NCBI RefSeq assembly: GCF_024679245.1
Contig: NC_090172.1
Location: forward strand, 1,763,001-1,827,000
Direction of reading: 5' to 3'
Source: Pseudorasbora parva
Taxonomy: Eukaryota > Chordata > Actinopteri > Cypriniformes > Gobionidae
DNA length: 64,000 nucleotides
Made by a program: the position numbers and the translations under genes. Position 1 is the first letter of the stretch. Every line of letters starts with the position of its first letter. Positions 44,830 through 57,813 of the stretch are shown piece after piece. Under the pieces are notes generated by a model. That model saw only the letters and a list, made by a program, of their open reading frames with translations. It had not been told where the DNA came from and ran no database searches.

Positions 44830-45906
44830 TAGGGATGCACAATATTATCGGCACGACATCGGAATCGGCCGATAAACGCTTAAAATATAAAAATCGGCAT
44901 CGGCCGATATGAAAACGTTATGCCGATATGCCTTGCCGATATGATAACGTGTTGATATGCGCCTGCAATAACTCACGTGTGCAAGGAGTGCTACAGCGAT
45001 AAGACCATGTCAGCACTGCGGTCATTCTTCAAGTGAAAACAAGAAAATACATTGCATGTACAGTGATTTATATTGACTGTTTTTAAATGCTGCCTTGAAT
45101 TTCTGAATGCACGTACAGAAGGACGTGACCGTCAGCAGCAGATTTGCCACGTTTTCACAACAAAACTAGCCCAAAACAAGCCCAATCGCGTCTCCCCAGT
45201 CCCACTCTCTAGCGCGTGCGGCAGCCTCCACAGCAGCAGAAGCTCCTCCAGGTCCTAGTGCCCTCCAGCTAGACCGCTTTATATTTATACATGCAGTGGG
45301 GGCGCTGTTGTTACAGTAATACAATGAAAAGTAGAATACACAAATAAATTTAAGTTACTTCTTGTTCTGAATAAACAAATCAGTAATGATGTCATAAATC
45401 ACAAGCATGACACTTGTAAATTAAATACTTTTATATACAGTGTATCAATCTGTAATAAAATTTTACGAAATGGATGATGAAAAATAATCCAAGGAGCTCT
45501 ACAATAATTGTAGAATTAAAAGACAGCATCAATGGATGTCATGCCACCCCCACTTCATGTGCACAAACGTTAAATCCAAAAATACAATATTTAGGTTACA
45601 GCTGCATCTGGGGTGAAAAATTACTGACTTTATTATTGTTATTTTCAGAGCTTTTAATATACTCTTATCATAAAAAGAACTTTATTAACATTTATTTATC
45701 TTCAACAAGAATCCTTTTATTAAGGAGACCTCAGAAATCTGAAACCAGAATGAAAAAAAAAAAATAGTTTTTGCTCAAAATGGTGTTGTTTCCAAACAAA
45801 GGGAAAAAATAAAAATATATAGGCCTCGGTATCGGCATCGGCCAAAATGAGCTGAAAAATAACGGCATATCGGATATCGGCAAAAATCCAATATCGTGCA
45901 TCCCTA
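44830..45906. mobile_element. hAT-type non-autonomous element with 8-bp TSD
   Basis: Terminal inverted repeats TAGGGATGCAC and GTGCATCCCTA lie next to perfect 8-bp duplications CTATCAGC at 44822-44829 and 45907-45914. Subterminal regions are packed with ATCGGC/GCCGAT words, mirrored at both ends. The length is 1077 bp. No transposase is readable. Confidence 0.9.
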
Positions 45907-45914
45907 CTATCAGC

Positions 45915-48070
45915 TGCTCGATCAGCCCTAACAGGTTTATTGTGTAATTAATCTATGTTTAAAATGAAACTTGATTTAAAAGATTTTGTCTATCCGTCCA
46001 AATCCTGAGTGCTACGGGTTGGGGGGGGGGGGGGGGGGAGTTTTCTTTCCTGTATTGCAAAATGTACTATATGCTTGTTCAAAAATAAAAAACACTAAAA
46101 TACAAACAAAAAGAAAGGAACTTGATTTAAAATAAAACTCATATCAACAAATCCTAGATTAGCGTTAAACTTTGCTTAATTTAATCCTTATTGGTGCAAC
46201 TCACCCTAAAGAGTTTTTCACGTTAAATGTTTTATAAGAGAGTCAAATACTGCAGCAGAAGCTGAATATGGATCAAAAGTGTGCAAAACATGCATCTTGT
46301 TCGCATATTTCTGTTTTAAGTTGGAAATCTGACAGGCTTGTGCTGCAGCTCAATGGAGTTCTATGGCGGTTTTGCCCTCCAAGGCTCGCAAGGCCTTTAA
46401 TGCCTTGACAAGGTCAGTGATTTAGGATTTTGACTAAATTAATGTTAACCCTTTATAGGGCACTCATTGAAATATTTGGAAATTAAACATTTCAACCCTC
46501 AAGTGTTATTGTAGGTTATTACAAGACTTTTGAACTTTTGTGACTTAAAAATATATTTTTATGTTGAAAATTAAGGTCAATGAAGTTACATTATATATAT
46601 GGTTCCTTGTCGGTCTATGGTCATTTCCACCCTCCAAAAGTGTATATAAAATGTAAAAAAATAAATAAATTAATAAAAACCTTAAAACATATAAACTTCG
46701 TAAAAAAAAAATATTTAGGACCAGTAGAATATTATATTTGTTTTAATGGGCCCTTTATCCACAAGTACCATAATCCTTAGGGCAAGCCTTATGTTTAGGT
46801 TAATAGACTATATTACATGATGGGTTATAATTCTTTCCAGTACATATTCAGGTAATTACATTACTATAAATGTGTACTCAGTCGACTAATGGCTTAAATT
46901 AACTAGTCGACCAGAATAAAACTTTAATAGGGGGAATTAAATTTTGTCAGTATCAATTAATGTATGTTTACTGATACTTCTCACTTTTCTGTCTCTTTCT
47001 TTTCACGTGAACTGAATAGCCACATGCTAACATTCACAAATATAAACTATATTTCTATTCATTTTTCAAAATTATTGACGTCACACACGCCTACCTGCAT
47101 TTTGATGTAAATAAAAGACGAGAGTGGCAAATATCACAGACATTTTATTATACAGTTCAGCCTGTTATATATTTTTATTTCCATTTCCCTTTTATCCAAA
47201 TATCATCAAATAATATAATAGCCAACTGTGGCTCACATTAATGGGGTCGCTTGCAAATCCATTCCAAACAGGAAATGAAATGACCAGATGATACACGGAC
47301 CATTAAAAAAAATGTCCACTGATGATTGCAGGGTTTATTGAGTGAGAGGGTCTCGAGCAGGACTTGCACCGCCCGCACGTGCATTCAAAGGATATAGGCA
47401 TATAGCCTACATATTAATGTGAGCTCCGCTCACCGGAACCGTTTTTCACAGGAACAGAATATTACACAACACCGAATCAAACTATCGTATTTGACAGTAA
47501 TATTAATATCATGTTTATTATTTGATTACTGTTTAAAAATAGGAAAATAGTTTTCTCTCTTGCATTTTATTTCTCAAAATGATAGGTGTTGATTTAAAAA
47601 TAAGTGATGTAGCCTATAGGCCTACTATTGCAGATATTAGTTAATCCTGTATTTATAAGAGGCTAAGCATAAAGCGGCCTGGTTTATGTTTGAATGCCAT
47701 ATTTGCCATAATTGTAGGCCTATAAAGTCTAATACAGTGTTTAAAATTGTATTCGTTTTATTTCACCTTTTTGTTCTTAACAGTCGCTGAGGCGGAGCAG
47801 TAATGAAATATTGTTGCAGCATTTCAGTAATAAAATTGAACATCTTTAAAATGCATGCAAATTACAGAGAATCAACATTTACACTACGGTGCTCGACAGT
47901 GGTCAAAAATGATTTAAACAGTGAATTTTAAATTGATATTTTTTTGTAAACTCAGAGATGTGGATTCAGATTGCAATTAAATTAGGCTACCACACGACCT
48001 TCGTAAAAAAAAAAAAAACAGCAGTAGTATATTATTATATAAAATAATGTATTATTATTTTAATGTATAG

Positions 48071-48110
<40 letters not shown>

Positions 48111-48149
48111 TTATTTTTGCTATAAATTATGGATATGGCATGAGGACTA

Positions 48150-48188
<39 letters not shown>

Positions 48189-48200
48189 TCCGTTATTTTG
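45915..48200. other. AT-rich gene-free stretch with simple repeats
   Basis: It holds a poly-G run (46020-46039), (ATT)n runs at about 48069-48108 and 48148-48187, and a repeat scrap at 47950-48005 shared with 40796-40850. No gene is seen. Confidence 0.5.
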
Positions 48201-48209
48201 CTTTATTTC

Positions 48210-48870
48210 CAGATTGAATTAGACTACTTCTTGCGTAGAGCACGTTCGCACATGCGCGCTCTTCAAAAAAGTGGTTTAAATCTTTTGACAAACTTGAAAG
48301 CCATAAATTACATTTGTATGTTTTCGAAATAAAAGATATAGATTGTACTAAACTGTTGAACTATGCTGATAATGACGGAACTTGCGACCATAGTTGGCTG
48401 ACGGTGCTTTTGGGAAACGAGAGTCTAAATAAAGGTAATGCAATTTAGATGACGATGGAAAGAGTGTTGTTGTTTTGTGAATGTGTAAAAATACACATAG
48501 CCTACATCTTGAGAGTTTTTGCTGGACATGTTTATTTAATTACTTTAATTTCGTCAAGCCTATTAATTAGTATCTCAGGTTTGTTGCGAGGATGAATGAC
48601 TGTGTGTGGGTGTAAGTTTGGGCGAAACTGAAATGTGTTCAACTGTTTTTCTGAATAATTCTACCAATGTAATTTGAAGTATTAGGCAACACTATGGCAA
48701 CACAAACCCTATATTTATCGATGAACTGTCATAACTGTCATTTCACATGTTCAGTGTCCTTTCCCATAACATTGGGGCTTCTAGATGAGGAGACCAGATA
48801 TCTGAACACTACACATAATCTTTAACCTTTCGTGTAGTTTTCACAAAAAAATCTCTAAAGAATGTGCTCT
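48210..48870 (+). repeat. Left arm of long inverted repeat
   Basis: It closely matches the reverse complement of 60900-61790. Example words: GCACGTTCGCACATGCGCGC, ATGACGGAACTTGCGACCAT, GACGGTGCTTTTGGGAAA and GGCTTCTAGATGAGGAGACC. The GGTGCTTTTGGGAAA text resembles Harbinger MITE termini. Confidence 0.85.
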
Positions 48871-49131
48871 AGGCTATTCAGGGGCTGTTTCACTGCGTTA
48901 TGCGAAAAAAAATATGTTCTTTATAAAAGAAGCACTTTAGAAATAGTTGAAATTTAATTTATCATACAAAATTGCACCTAAATTTTACATAATTCTGAAA
49001 TGAGTGCACGAACCAGCTATCTCATGCTCAAACGCATCATGAGCATCACGCGTCTTTTAAATTATTACAATATATTTTCCGCAGTGTCTTGATTTTTTCC
49101 ACAAACAGGGATGATTGACCATGCAGCAGCT

Positions 49132-51411
49132 CAGGGCCGTGCACAGGGAGGTGTCCCGGTGGCTAGACCCACTGCCCCTTTGCCCTCATCGGCTAAGGTG
49201 CCCCTTTTGCCCCCTTCCCTCCCTCACCCTCAGAGGATTCCCATAAAAGCGTTCGGTTCCGCTAAAAATCCACTAGTTCCGCTAACCCTTTCCGTGTTTT
49301 CCCGCTCGCTCCGCGCAGCATCGCTCAAAGTCTTCGGTTGTCTGCTCTCTGTGGAGACGGCTGTTCCAGAATGTCGTCCCATTAACAGGTATATTACAAA
49401 CTACAATCCACAACGTTGAATTGTTTCAACAGTGCAAATATGGATTCAAAGCTCCAGCATGCCACTCCTGTCAAATAGATTTCCGATTATAAACAATTTT
49501 ACGAGTTAATAGGCTATAGCCTAACATACTTCATAATTATGATATTTTATTTAGACCATATTAATCGTATACACACAAAAAAAGGTAGGCTAATACAGGC
49601 TATTGTAAGACTGAAAAAACTAGTATATGCCGAAATGTCTGAATGAGGAACAAGGACTCTCTGAGAAAATAAAGGAAATTAACATCTGAACTGTCCCTCA
49701 CACACCACTGGAGACGCAAGTCTCACCTCAGTATCAGCTAATCTACATCTTTCCCTATATACCCCGTCTCCCCCAATTCCTTCCCTGTCTCATGCTGAGA
49801 TCACCTGAAAATACACACAAAATCTCTATATTACAATGTCAATCCACACGATACAGTATTATATGTGTTTGATATCATTTGAAATGTTTCAGTGCGACTG
49901 GTACAAATATCTCAACTCCACAGAAGTAAACTAGAACGTGATTAATGTTTTAAGAGTTTAAAGATATCTTTCCTTGGTGTATGGAGGGTGTGGCTTTCAG
50001 CCATTTGGCCTTTGCATCAATACAAGTCTTGATCAATGCAAATTCCTATTGTGAACTTGTATTTACATTTGAAAGAGTTTCTACATTTGTTTCTGGGTAT
50101 TTAAGGAAATGTTGCAAAGAGCTCAGGGCTTGACACTTTAAACCGGTCAGCCCGTAATGTTGGATGTCTTAAGATAGCCAGCATTATGTAATTTTCAGAA
50201 GTCAGGTATACATTTCATTCTTTACTTCAGAGTATTTGATGTTATATATGGATTACCTTTGAATTGACTATGTAATTGGCTCTATACATTTACCTGACTG
50301 TTAATAAATTGTTACACTTTGATTGATTCTGACTTGCTCTGGAATTATTCAGGTTGGGTATAATTTCAACAAAGGGTTAAACGGAATAATTAAATGTGTA
50401 CGTAAACTATTAAAAATGAATGACCAAATAACCAATTGGCATTCTAACCTAAATTCTAAATTACCATTAAATGGAGTCAGATAACGAGGAATTGGAATAA
50501 AATCCCCTTTTCCCCGCTGAAAAGACGAACGCGCAGCGACCTTCACCCGCCGATCGTTAGCCTCCATTGGGACGATTTGGGCGGCCCTACACTATTATAA
50601 ATATACATGAGTTGTATCAGGGTAGCCTACAATGGGGCTAAAGCACACCCTAAGAAAAATGTGCTCATTTTTCAAAAAAGTCCATACTTGTGCAAAAAAG
50701 CAACGTTTGCAGTATTGTCTGTTTATTTTGATTAGATAAAATATTTAATTATTGTTCAGTAAATATTCAAATGTTAATATAAAATATATATTTTAAAATA
50801 CAGAAACAAATGTTTAGCCTAAGTAAATAATCTGAAAACATTGAATGAATGAGATTCCATAATAATTTTATAAAGTTTTATCCTTGTAACAACTAAATAT
50901 ATGTGTATTATGTGATTATTATCATATTTTTTATTATAAATATGATGTTGCCTCTAAGATGGACCCCCAACTTAAGATATTTACCAGCTGAATCTTTACC
51001 ATGTCATGTCAACAAATGGAAGTCAGTCAGCTGTTTATTATCGTGTTAAATATGTCTTTTACCCCAAATACCATACTTTTAAATATTCTGTTATTAAAAA
51101 TCTGTTGCGTATGATTTACATAAATCATAAACAAGACCTTTGTCTCAAAATATATAGTGATTCTCATTTGCTACTTAAATCTCCAGTAAAAAATGTAAAC
51201 AGAAAAGATATCAAATTAGCCCAGAATCAACTTTTTGGAAGAATAATTAGAACAACAGGAATTTAATTAGCACTAAAGCCTAACAATTGTATTTACAGTA
51301 TGTTTGTAAAAGGTTTGTTATTCATTTTCTATATTAAGATGATATAGCCTTATAGTGCCCCTTTTTTTTGGTTTGGGCCACTGCCCCTCAAAATATCTGT
51401 GCACGGCCCTG
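49132..51411. mobile_element. hAT-type non-autonomous element with 8-bp TSD
   Basis: The termini CAGGGCCGTGCACAG and CTGTGCACGGCCCTG are inverted repeats. Perfect 8-bp duplications CAGCAGCT flank it at 49124-49131 and 51412-51419. It is 2280 bp long and internally AT-rich. A 102-codon frame at 49111-49419 crosses the left end and is not a transposase. Confidence 0.92.
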
Positions 51412-51469
51412 CAGCAGCTGCATCACATTATTGTGTAAATAAATCATTTATATTATTAGATGGCCATAG

Positions 51470-51766
51470 TCAATAAAAACGCAGCCCGCAAAACATATAA
51501 TCAGCTGCTAGCCTACTATATGGCGGAGAAAAAAGAAAGAAAGAGAAGAGCCGCCAGCAGCTGATTTTAGGACTGAGGGGGTAGCTGTGTCTCGACAAAG
51601 TTGGTCCAACAAGATCAAAAAGCTGCTGAATTTGCTTTCGTGGTAGGCGAAATTTATTTTTAATAGCAGCTTCTGACATGGTAGCCAGGGGACTAAAGTT
51701 TTCATGTATGAAATAGTGCACATACACTAAATGGCTCCGCGGACGGCGCCGTCTTTGATTTAGCAC
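51470..51766 (-). pseudogene. Harbinger transposase N-terminal fragment
   Basis: The frame MLNQRRRRPRSHLVYVHYFI, then NKFRLPRKQIQQLFDLVGPT and LSRHSYPLSPK matches the start of HARBI1-like transposases (LPRxxIxxLxDLVGPTLxR). It breaks before any DDE residue. Only this N-terminal part is present. Confidence 0.7.
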
Positions 51767-51799
51767 AATTCTATTCGCTGCCTCGCTGCCAAAGTTTAA

Positions 51800-52536
51800 C
51801 TAAACTCTCTTCCACAATCATTCCCTTTAAATAGACTCCTAAGATTTTCCTGTCTAATGGTTTGCTAGCTGATGTACCATGGATAATATCATTAAAAAGC
51901 TAACAACCATCAGTGTTTGTATTGAAATTTTTATGACAATTTTAATCCCTGCATAAAAAAAAAAAAAAAATAATAAAAAAAAATTCAACTAGCCTTATTG
52001 GACACTGGGTGTATATTGCAACTTCGGAATTATATTCGTATAGACTGACATATAAAGAAGCGTTTTTCACAGTGGTGCCCACTAGTGGAATGAACTGTTA
52101 ATAGTGATAAGGTAGGCCTATAGCTAAGAGTGTTCCAGACCAACCTTACGAAAGTATGACCTTTTCCTGGGGACATCTGTGATTTTATTGCTGTCCGAAT
52201 CCAGAACATCAATGTTTTTCTCCCACCACCCGCTTAACAATCAAATGATGTTATGACGTTCCGATGTGCGTTCGCTCGGCGCTGCTGTGACATGTTCACA
52301 CTGCAAAAAGAGAAAAGCGCTTCTGCAAAATAAAACCAAGGAAACGCAGATATGACGCGATTGACAGGCGACTCAAACGCTATGCTGAAACGTCCCGGGT
52401 CGTTGGTTAAAATAGCAATTTTCTCACAATTTACAAATAGTTGTAAACATTTGGGATATTGCTAGTAGGCCTACTCAGCTGAACAAAATATATAACACTG
52501 GCCTAGTGGTTTTTGGATATTTTACTGCAAAAATAC
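51800..52536. other. Gene-free stretch with a scrap repeated at 59470-59565
   Basis: The segment 52042-52160 (for example GTTCCAGACCAACCTTACGA) is similar to 59470-59565 in the same orientation, so it is a dispersed repeat of unknown class, perhaps Harbinger-related. A run of A is at about 51955-51985. Confidence 0.45.
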
Positions 52537-52985
52537 TAGGGTGAACTCAGCTAAAATGGGCCAAGTAAGGTTGTAGAATCATATCTCTTAAATTTGTTTA
52601 CAGCCAATCACAGTAACTGATCTTACATTGTTACTTCAACACTTGTTGACATGTAACAATAGTTTTGATTGGTCTGAGTTTTTTATGGTAGGCAGAGCAG
52701 GCAGTTACATGAAGCTTGTCAGAGAAATAGTAAGGTAAGTGAGCCTGACATAGTACATTTCATCCATCATAAATAAGGGTACTAAAGCAATTATAAGTAA
52801 GCCTACCAACAAAGCAAAGGTTTATGAACAAGGTAATGACATGCTCTTTCAAATAAAAAAAGTTTAATTTAAAAAAGAAACTTTGATTTTTATGAAAAGG
52901 ATCATTTTATGCCGAAATGTCTGGTCAAGCTAAAATGGGCCAAAGTATTCAGCTAAAATGGGCTCCATAGACACGCATACACTTT

Positions 52986-53018
52986 TACACAGATTTTTTT
53001 TTTTTTTTTTTTTTTTTT
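52986..53018. repeat. Poly-T tract
   Basis: A run of about 32 T in the left part of the split TIR element. Confidence 0.9.
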
Positions 53019-53384
53019 GTCAAACATGTTCTAATCTTTAACAAAATGTTTGAAAAATATTTAACAAGCATACATGCACACAAAATACACTAATGCACAG
53101 AAACGTCTCGGTTACGTATGTAACCCTCGTTCCCTGAAGGAGGGAACGGAGACGTACGTCAGAACTGAACCGACGAATTGGGATCTGCCCTCAGAGACCT
53201 ATCCACTTCGAGTGTATAAAAACGAGCCAATCGGAGATTGGCATGTGATCCACACATTCCACGCTCCGCCCCACAGCGCGGGTATAAAAAGGAAGTGGAA
53301 TGGTAGATCAAATGCTTTTTTCAACTGAGGAGCCGAATACGTGACTGGGCTCCTAGCTGAAGCACAGCTCCTGGCGACGGGACG

Positions 53385-53495
53385 TACGTCTCCGTTCCCT
53401 CCTTCAGGGAACGAGGGTTACATACGTAACCGAGATGTTCCCTTTCAGTTGGTCACGTTCGACGTACGTCAGAACTGAACCGACGAATTGGGATC
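53385..53495. repeat. DIRS copy 2 internal complementary region (ICR)
   Basis: Text up to 53436 complements the element's left end (53103-53160). Text after it complements the right end (58262-58322). The junction is GTT at 53437-53439, the same as in copy 1. Confidence 0.88.
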
Positions 53496-54120
53496 CCTTT
53501 GGAAAACGCCAGGATGCTGGCCCTTCCAGCGTCCTGCTTGAGCGCACTGGACCGTCTAGTATGGTACGGAAGTCAGGGCTCCAAGCAGGGAGGTCAGTCA
53601 CTGCTGTTTCTGCAAGACCCACTTAGAGTGACCATAGACCGCTGGGAAGCGTGCCCTCTCGGAAGAGGTACGCTGCGAGGCCACCTCCTTCAGGGAAGGG
53701 GTGGTGGCGGAATACACATAAGGACTAACCTGGCAGGGTAGTGCAACATATGGCAGTCTCTGGGGTGGTTCCAACCTAATTGTAGGGGGGAAAGAACACG
53801 CCCAGAGACGACAGAGCGGGCTCTGTCGAGGGAAAGACACGGGGCTAGCCCGAAGGGTAGCTGATACCGTGGACGAATACACATATGGGGTTGCCGTGAG
53901 GGAACCGCTACATATGGAACCCAGCCTACAACCACGTTCCACAAGCATACGGGTGCAGGCCTAGCGTCAGACGGTCCGCAACGTCTGACACCGCATGGGG
54001 TGACGGAGGAGCTCGACAGGGTTAGCCGGTTTCCCGGGGAACACAACTGGAGACAATAAACGCACGTATCCGGCCCAGAGGGCGGGAGTGGCGTTGCAAG
54101 CCGACACTTAGAACGGGCAC

Positions 54121-55145
54121 TTAGCGCTCCTGGCCACCAGGGGCGAGGATGCGGGAAGATACCGGCTCTACACGTAAGCTATAAAACCTAGCAAACGTGT
54201 TAGGTGTCGCCCAGCCTGCAGCTCTACAAATGTCTGTCAGCGAGGCGCCTTGAGCCAGCGCCCAGGAAGAAGCAACACTCCTAGTGGAGTGTGCTCTTAC
54301 ACCGAACGGGCAAGGCACGTCTTGGGACTGGTAAGCCAAGACTATAGCATCCACTATCCAGTGGGCTAACCTCTGCTTGGAGACAGCCTTTCCCTTCTGC
54401 TGGCCTCCGTAACAGACGAAGAGTTGCTCTGAGGTCCGAAAGCTTTGGGTCCGGTCAATGTAAGCGCGAAGAGCGCGGACCGGACACAGCAAAGCCAGGG
54501 CTGTGTCTGCCTCCTCCGAAGGCAGCGCTTGCAGGTTCACCACCTGGTCCCGGAAGGGAGTGGTAGGAACCTTGGGCACGTATCCGGGCCTGGGTCTCAG
54601 GACAACGTGAGAGTTACCAGGCCCGAACTCTAGGCACGATTCGCTGCCCGAAAGTGCGTGCAGGTCCCCTACCCTCTTGATTGAGGCCAAAGCAGTCAAG
54701 AGCACTGTCTTCATTGACAGGATTTTAATCTCAATGGACTCCAAAGGCTCGAAGGGAGGGCTCTGAAGTGCTCTGAGCACTAGAGCCAAGTCCCAAGAGG
54801 GTATCGAGGATGGACGAGGAGGATTTAGTCTCCTCGCACCTCTGAGGAACCTGACGATTAGGTCGTGCCTTCCCACGGACTTACCTTCGACCGCGTCGTG
54901 ATACGCCGCTATTGCGGCGACGTACACTTTGAGGGTGGAGGGAGACAGCCTTCGCTCCAACCCGTCTTGCAGGAAGGAAAGCACAACACCAATCGAACAC
55001 CTTCGGGGGTCTTCCCGGCGGGAAGAGCACCACTCAACGAACAGGTTCCACTTCAGTACATAGAGGCGCCTCGTAGAGGGGGCTCTAGCTGAAGAGATGG
55101 TATCTACGACTGCTTGTGGTAGTCCATCTAGAACCTCCGCGTCCG
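54121..55145 (-). CDS. DIRS tyrosine recombinase (copy 2), apparently intact core
   Basis: About 340 codons from SDAEVLDGLPQAVVDTISSA to RILAPGGQER. Core-binding part: STRRLYVLKWNLFVEWCSS and [17 protein letters not shown]. Catalytic part: Arg in [12 protein letters not shown]-x-x-R in RAHSTRSVASSWAL, Tyr in [12 protein letters not shown]. No stop or frameshift is seen. The frame stays open to 56097, but that upstream part is only the RT gene read out of frame; a deletion fused them. Start and expression are therefore unclear. Confidence 0.85.
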
Positions 55146-56330
55146 AGACTGGGCGAGAATGAGCCAGTCGTCGAGATAGTTGAGGATGCGAACGCCGCGT
55201 TCTCGGAGTGGAACAATGGCTGCCTCCGCGACCTTCGTAAAGACGCGAGGCGACAGGGACAGCCCGAAGGGCAGGACTTTGTACTGGTATGCCTTCCCCT
55301 CGAACGCAAAGCGTAGGAACGGTCTGTGTCGAGGGAGTATAGAGACATGGAAGTACGCGTCCTTCAGGTCGATCGCTGCAAACCAATCCTGGGGACGGAT
55401 GCATTGAAAAATGCGTTTCTGCGTAAACATCCGGAACGGGACTTTGTGCAGGGCCCGATTCAGGACGCGCAGGTCCAGGATTGGCCGGAGCCCACCCCCT
55501 TTCTTGGGCACGATGAAGTAGGGGCTGTAGAACCCTGTCTTCATCTCGGCTGGAGGAACCGGCTCGATCGCGTCCTTCGCCAGTAGGACCTCGATCTCTG
55601 ACCGCAAGACTTGAGCATCGCTGCTTTGCACTGAGGTGAAGAGGATGCCCTTGTACTTGGGTGGCCGGCGCGCGAACTGAATCGCGTAGCCGAGTCTGAT
55701 GGTACGGATGAGCCAACGGGACGGTCGAGGGAGCTGTAGCCACGCTCCCAGGGACCGTACCAGCGGGACCAACGGCACCACAGACATGCCCGGGGTGGGG
55801 CAGCGCAACGGAGAGCTCTGGCTCGACTCGGGAGGCCCGGAGGCGGCCCGAGCTCTCCTGGTGCAGGCAGGGAGCGGGTGAGAAGGCCCGGAGGCGTCCT
55901 CGGAGCCCGCTCGACTGCTCGCTGCCCGGAGGCAGACAGGTGGGATGCTCAGACCCGACTCGGGAGGCCCGTGGGCGGCCCGGAGTGTTGTCTGAGCTTT
56001 CCCGAGAGAGGCAGAGAGTGGGTGAGAAGGCCCGGAGGCGTCCTCGGAGCCCACTCTGCTGCCCCCTGGCGAGGGGAGGGGAGGGAGGGAGAGACAAAGC
56101 TCGGAGGCGTCGTGAACTGCCACCCTGACCCTCTTGGGGCCCAGGGGGATAGGAAACTGCTCTTTTTGTGAGTATGTGGGTACCGCCGAGCTCCGGAGAG
56201 CTGGCGGCAGATGTACTAGACCAGTCGGGACCCCCCGGTCCTCCTCCGGGGGGTGTGGGAGGGATGCGGACATCATCTCCCGAAGAGCAGCTCCTGTCCT
56301 CCCTGGGCTGCCTGTCTCAGGGCCGCTTCC
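55128..56330 (-). pseudogene. DIRS reverse transcriptase, truncated after YLDD (copy 2)
   Basis: The frame is open from 56582, overlapping the gag end. RT proper begins near 55700 with IRLGYAIQFARRPPKYKG, then VLLAKDAIEPVP, YSPYFIVPKKGGGLRPILDL, RPQDWFAAIDLKDAYFHVSI and LPFGLSLSPRVFTKV. The catalytic YLDD is at 55178-55167. Fifteen codons later it stops at the deletion joint, so thumb and RNase H are absent and it cannot act alone. The N-terminal part is Pro/Ser-rich with internal repeats. Confidence 0.85.
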
Positions 56331-57813
56331 CCTTGCGCTTGCCGGCAGGCTTAGCGGTCTGGACAGGTTGGGCGCCACCCTTGCGCCCGGCACCCTGCTT
56401 GGCCTGTGGAGGCTGCTGCTTTGGCTTGGCAGGGGCGGAGGCGGACGCCGGGGGACGCTCTCGGCGACGAGCAGGCGGGGGAGCTGCGGCCGGCGACTGG
56501 GTGGAGGCAGCAGCAGGTCGCCGGGGCAGGATGTTCCTGATAGCCTCCGTCTGCTTCTGGGCCACCGAGAACTGCTGGGCAAAGTCCTCGATGGCGTCGC
56601 CGAAGAGGCCGGCCTGACAGATAGGGGCGTTCAGGAATCGCACCTTGTCCGCTTCACGCATATCTGCCAGGTTCAGCCACAGGTGGCGTTCCTGGACCAC
56701 CAGAGTGGACATCGCCCGACCCAGGGAGCGTGCAGTGACTTTCGTCGCTCGGAGAGCGAGGTCCGTCGCCGCACGCAGTTCCTGCATAACGCCCTGGTCG
56801 GAACTTCCCTCGTGCAGTTCCATGAGCGCTTTGGCCTGGTAGACCTGCAGGAGCGCCATGGCATGCAACGCCGATGCGGCTTCTCCACAGGCTGTGTAAG
56901 CCTTGCCGGTTAGCCCGGACGAGAACTTACAAGCCCGGGAGGGGAGGCGCGGGGCACCACGCCAGTCCGCAGCGGTCTTGGGACACAGATGCATCGCCAC
57001 TGACCGCTCGACCGGCGGGATTCCCACGTAACCCTTCACCGCACCGCCATCGAGGGAGGTGAGGACGGAGGAGTCCGTCGATCGCGAGCGAGCGCTATAC
57101 GGCGCTGCTCACGACTTCGAGATCTCCTGATGCACTTCCGGGAAGAAAGGCACCGGGGCGGGGCGCTGAGAACCAGCACGGGCCTTCCCGAGAAACCAAT
57201 CGTCCAGCCGCGAAGGTTCGGGACACGGTGGAGGGTTCCACTCGAGCTCTACACTTGCGGCGGCCCGGGAAAGCATAGCCGTAAGTTCTGGGTCAGACTC
57301 GGGCAACGCTGTCACACCCGAAGGGGGCAGCGCAGCCGAATCCTCATCCTCAGAACCCATTAGCTCGTCCCCCGATGCAGCGACCGACATCCTGTCTTCC
57401 GCCGGAGCCCCGAAGGAAACGGCTGGCACTCCACGTGAGAGGTCAGCACGCTCCTCCGGAAACTCCACCGGCGCAGCGGAGGGGGGAGGGGCCCGAGGAG
57501 CCATATGACCCGGCGGGTTTGCCCTGACCGTCACCCTCAGGTCCCCACCCAAGTCATCAGCCAGAGTAGAAGCCCTCTGCTTAGGCGCAGAAGGACCGCT
57601 AGACCGGGGGATGCGCGAGGGTGCTCCACCTGCCTTGAGGTATTGGAGTCTGGACCGTAACACTGCGATGGTCATGTTCCCGCAGTGGGAACATGAGTCA
57701 TTCACGAACGCAGCCTCCGCGTGCTGAGTGCCCAGACACGAGAGACAACGAACGTGACCGTCAAGCGGGGACAGAAAGCGACCGCACCCAGAAACACACG
57801 GTTTGAATGACAT
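56317..57813 (-). pseudogene. DIRS gag-like ORF with one in-frame stop (copy 2)
   Basis: It starts MSFKPCVSGCGRFLSPLDGH at 57813. The head has paired cysteines (CVSGC, CLSC, CSHC), perhaps a zinc-binding fold. A TGA at 57111-57109 interrupts it after VHQEISKS. The same frame then continues through GYVGIPPVERSVAMHLCPKT to a basic, Pro/Ala-rich C-terminus (PAGKRKGKRP) that may bind nucleic acid. One base change separates it from an open frame of about 498 codons. A shorter gag scrap is at 36.9-37.5 kb. Confidence 0.75.

Noticed and set aside
54121..56097. A single 658-codon protein
   Set aside because: Only the last 340 or so codons are recombinase. The first half is the RT gene out of frame, fused by a deletion.
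55878..56913. Plus-strand frames of 97-259 codons
   Set aside because: Antisense shadows of GC-rich DIRS gag/RT coding sequence on the minus strand.
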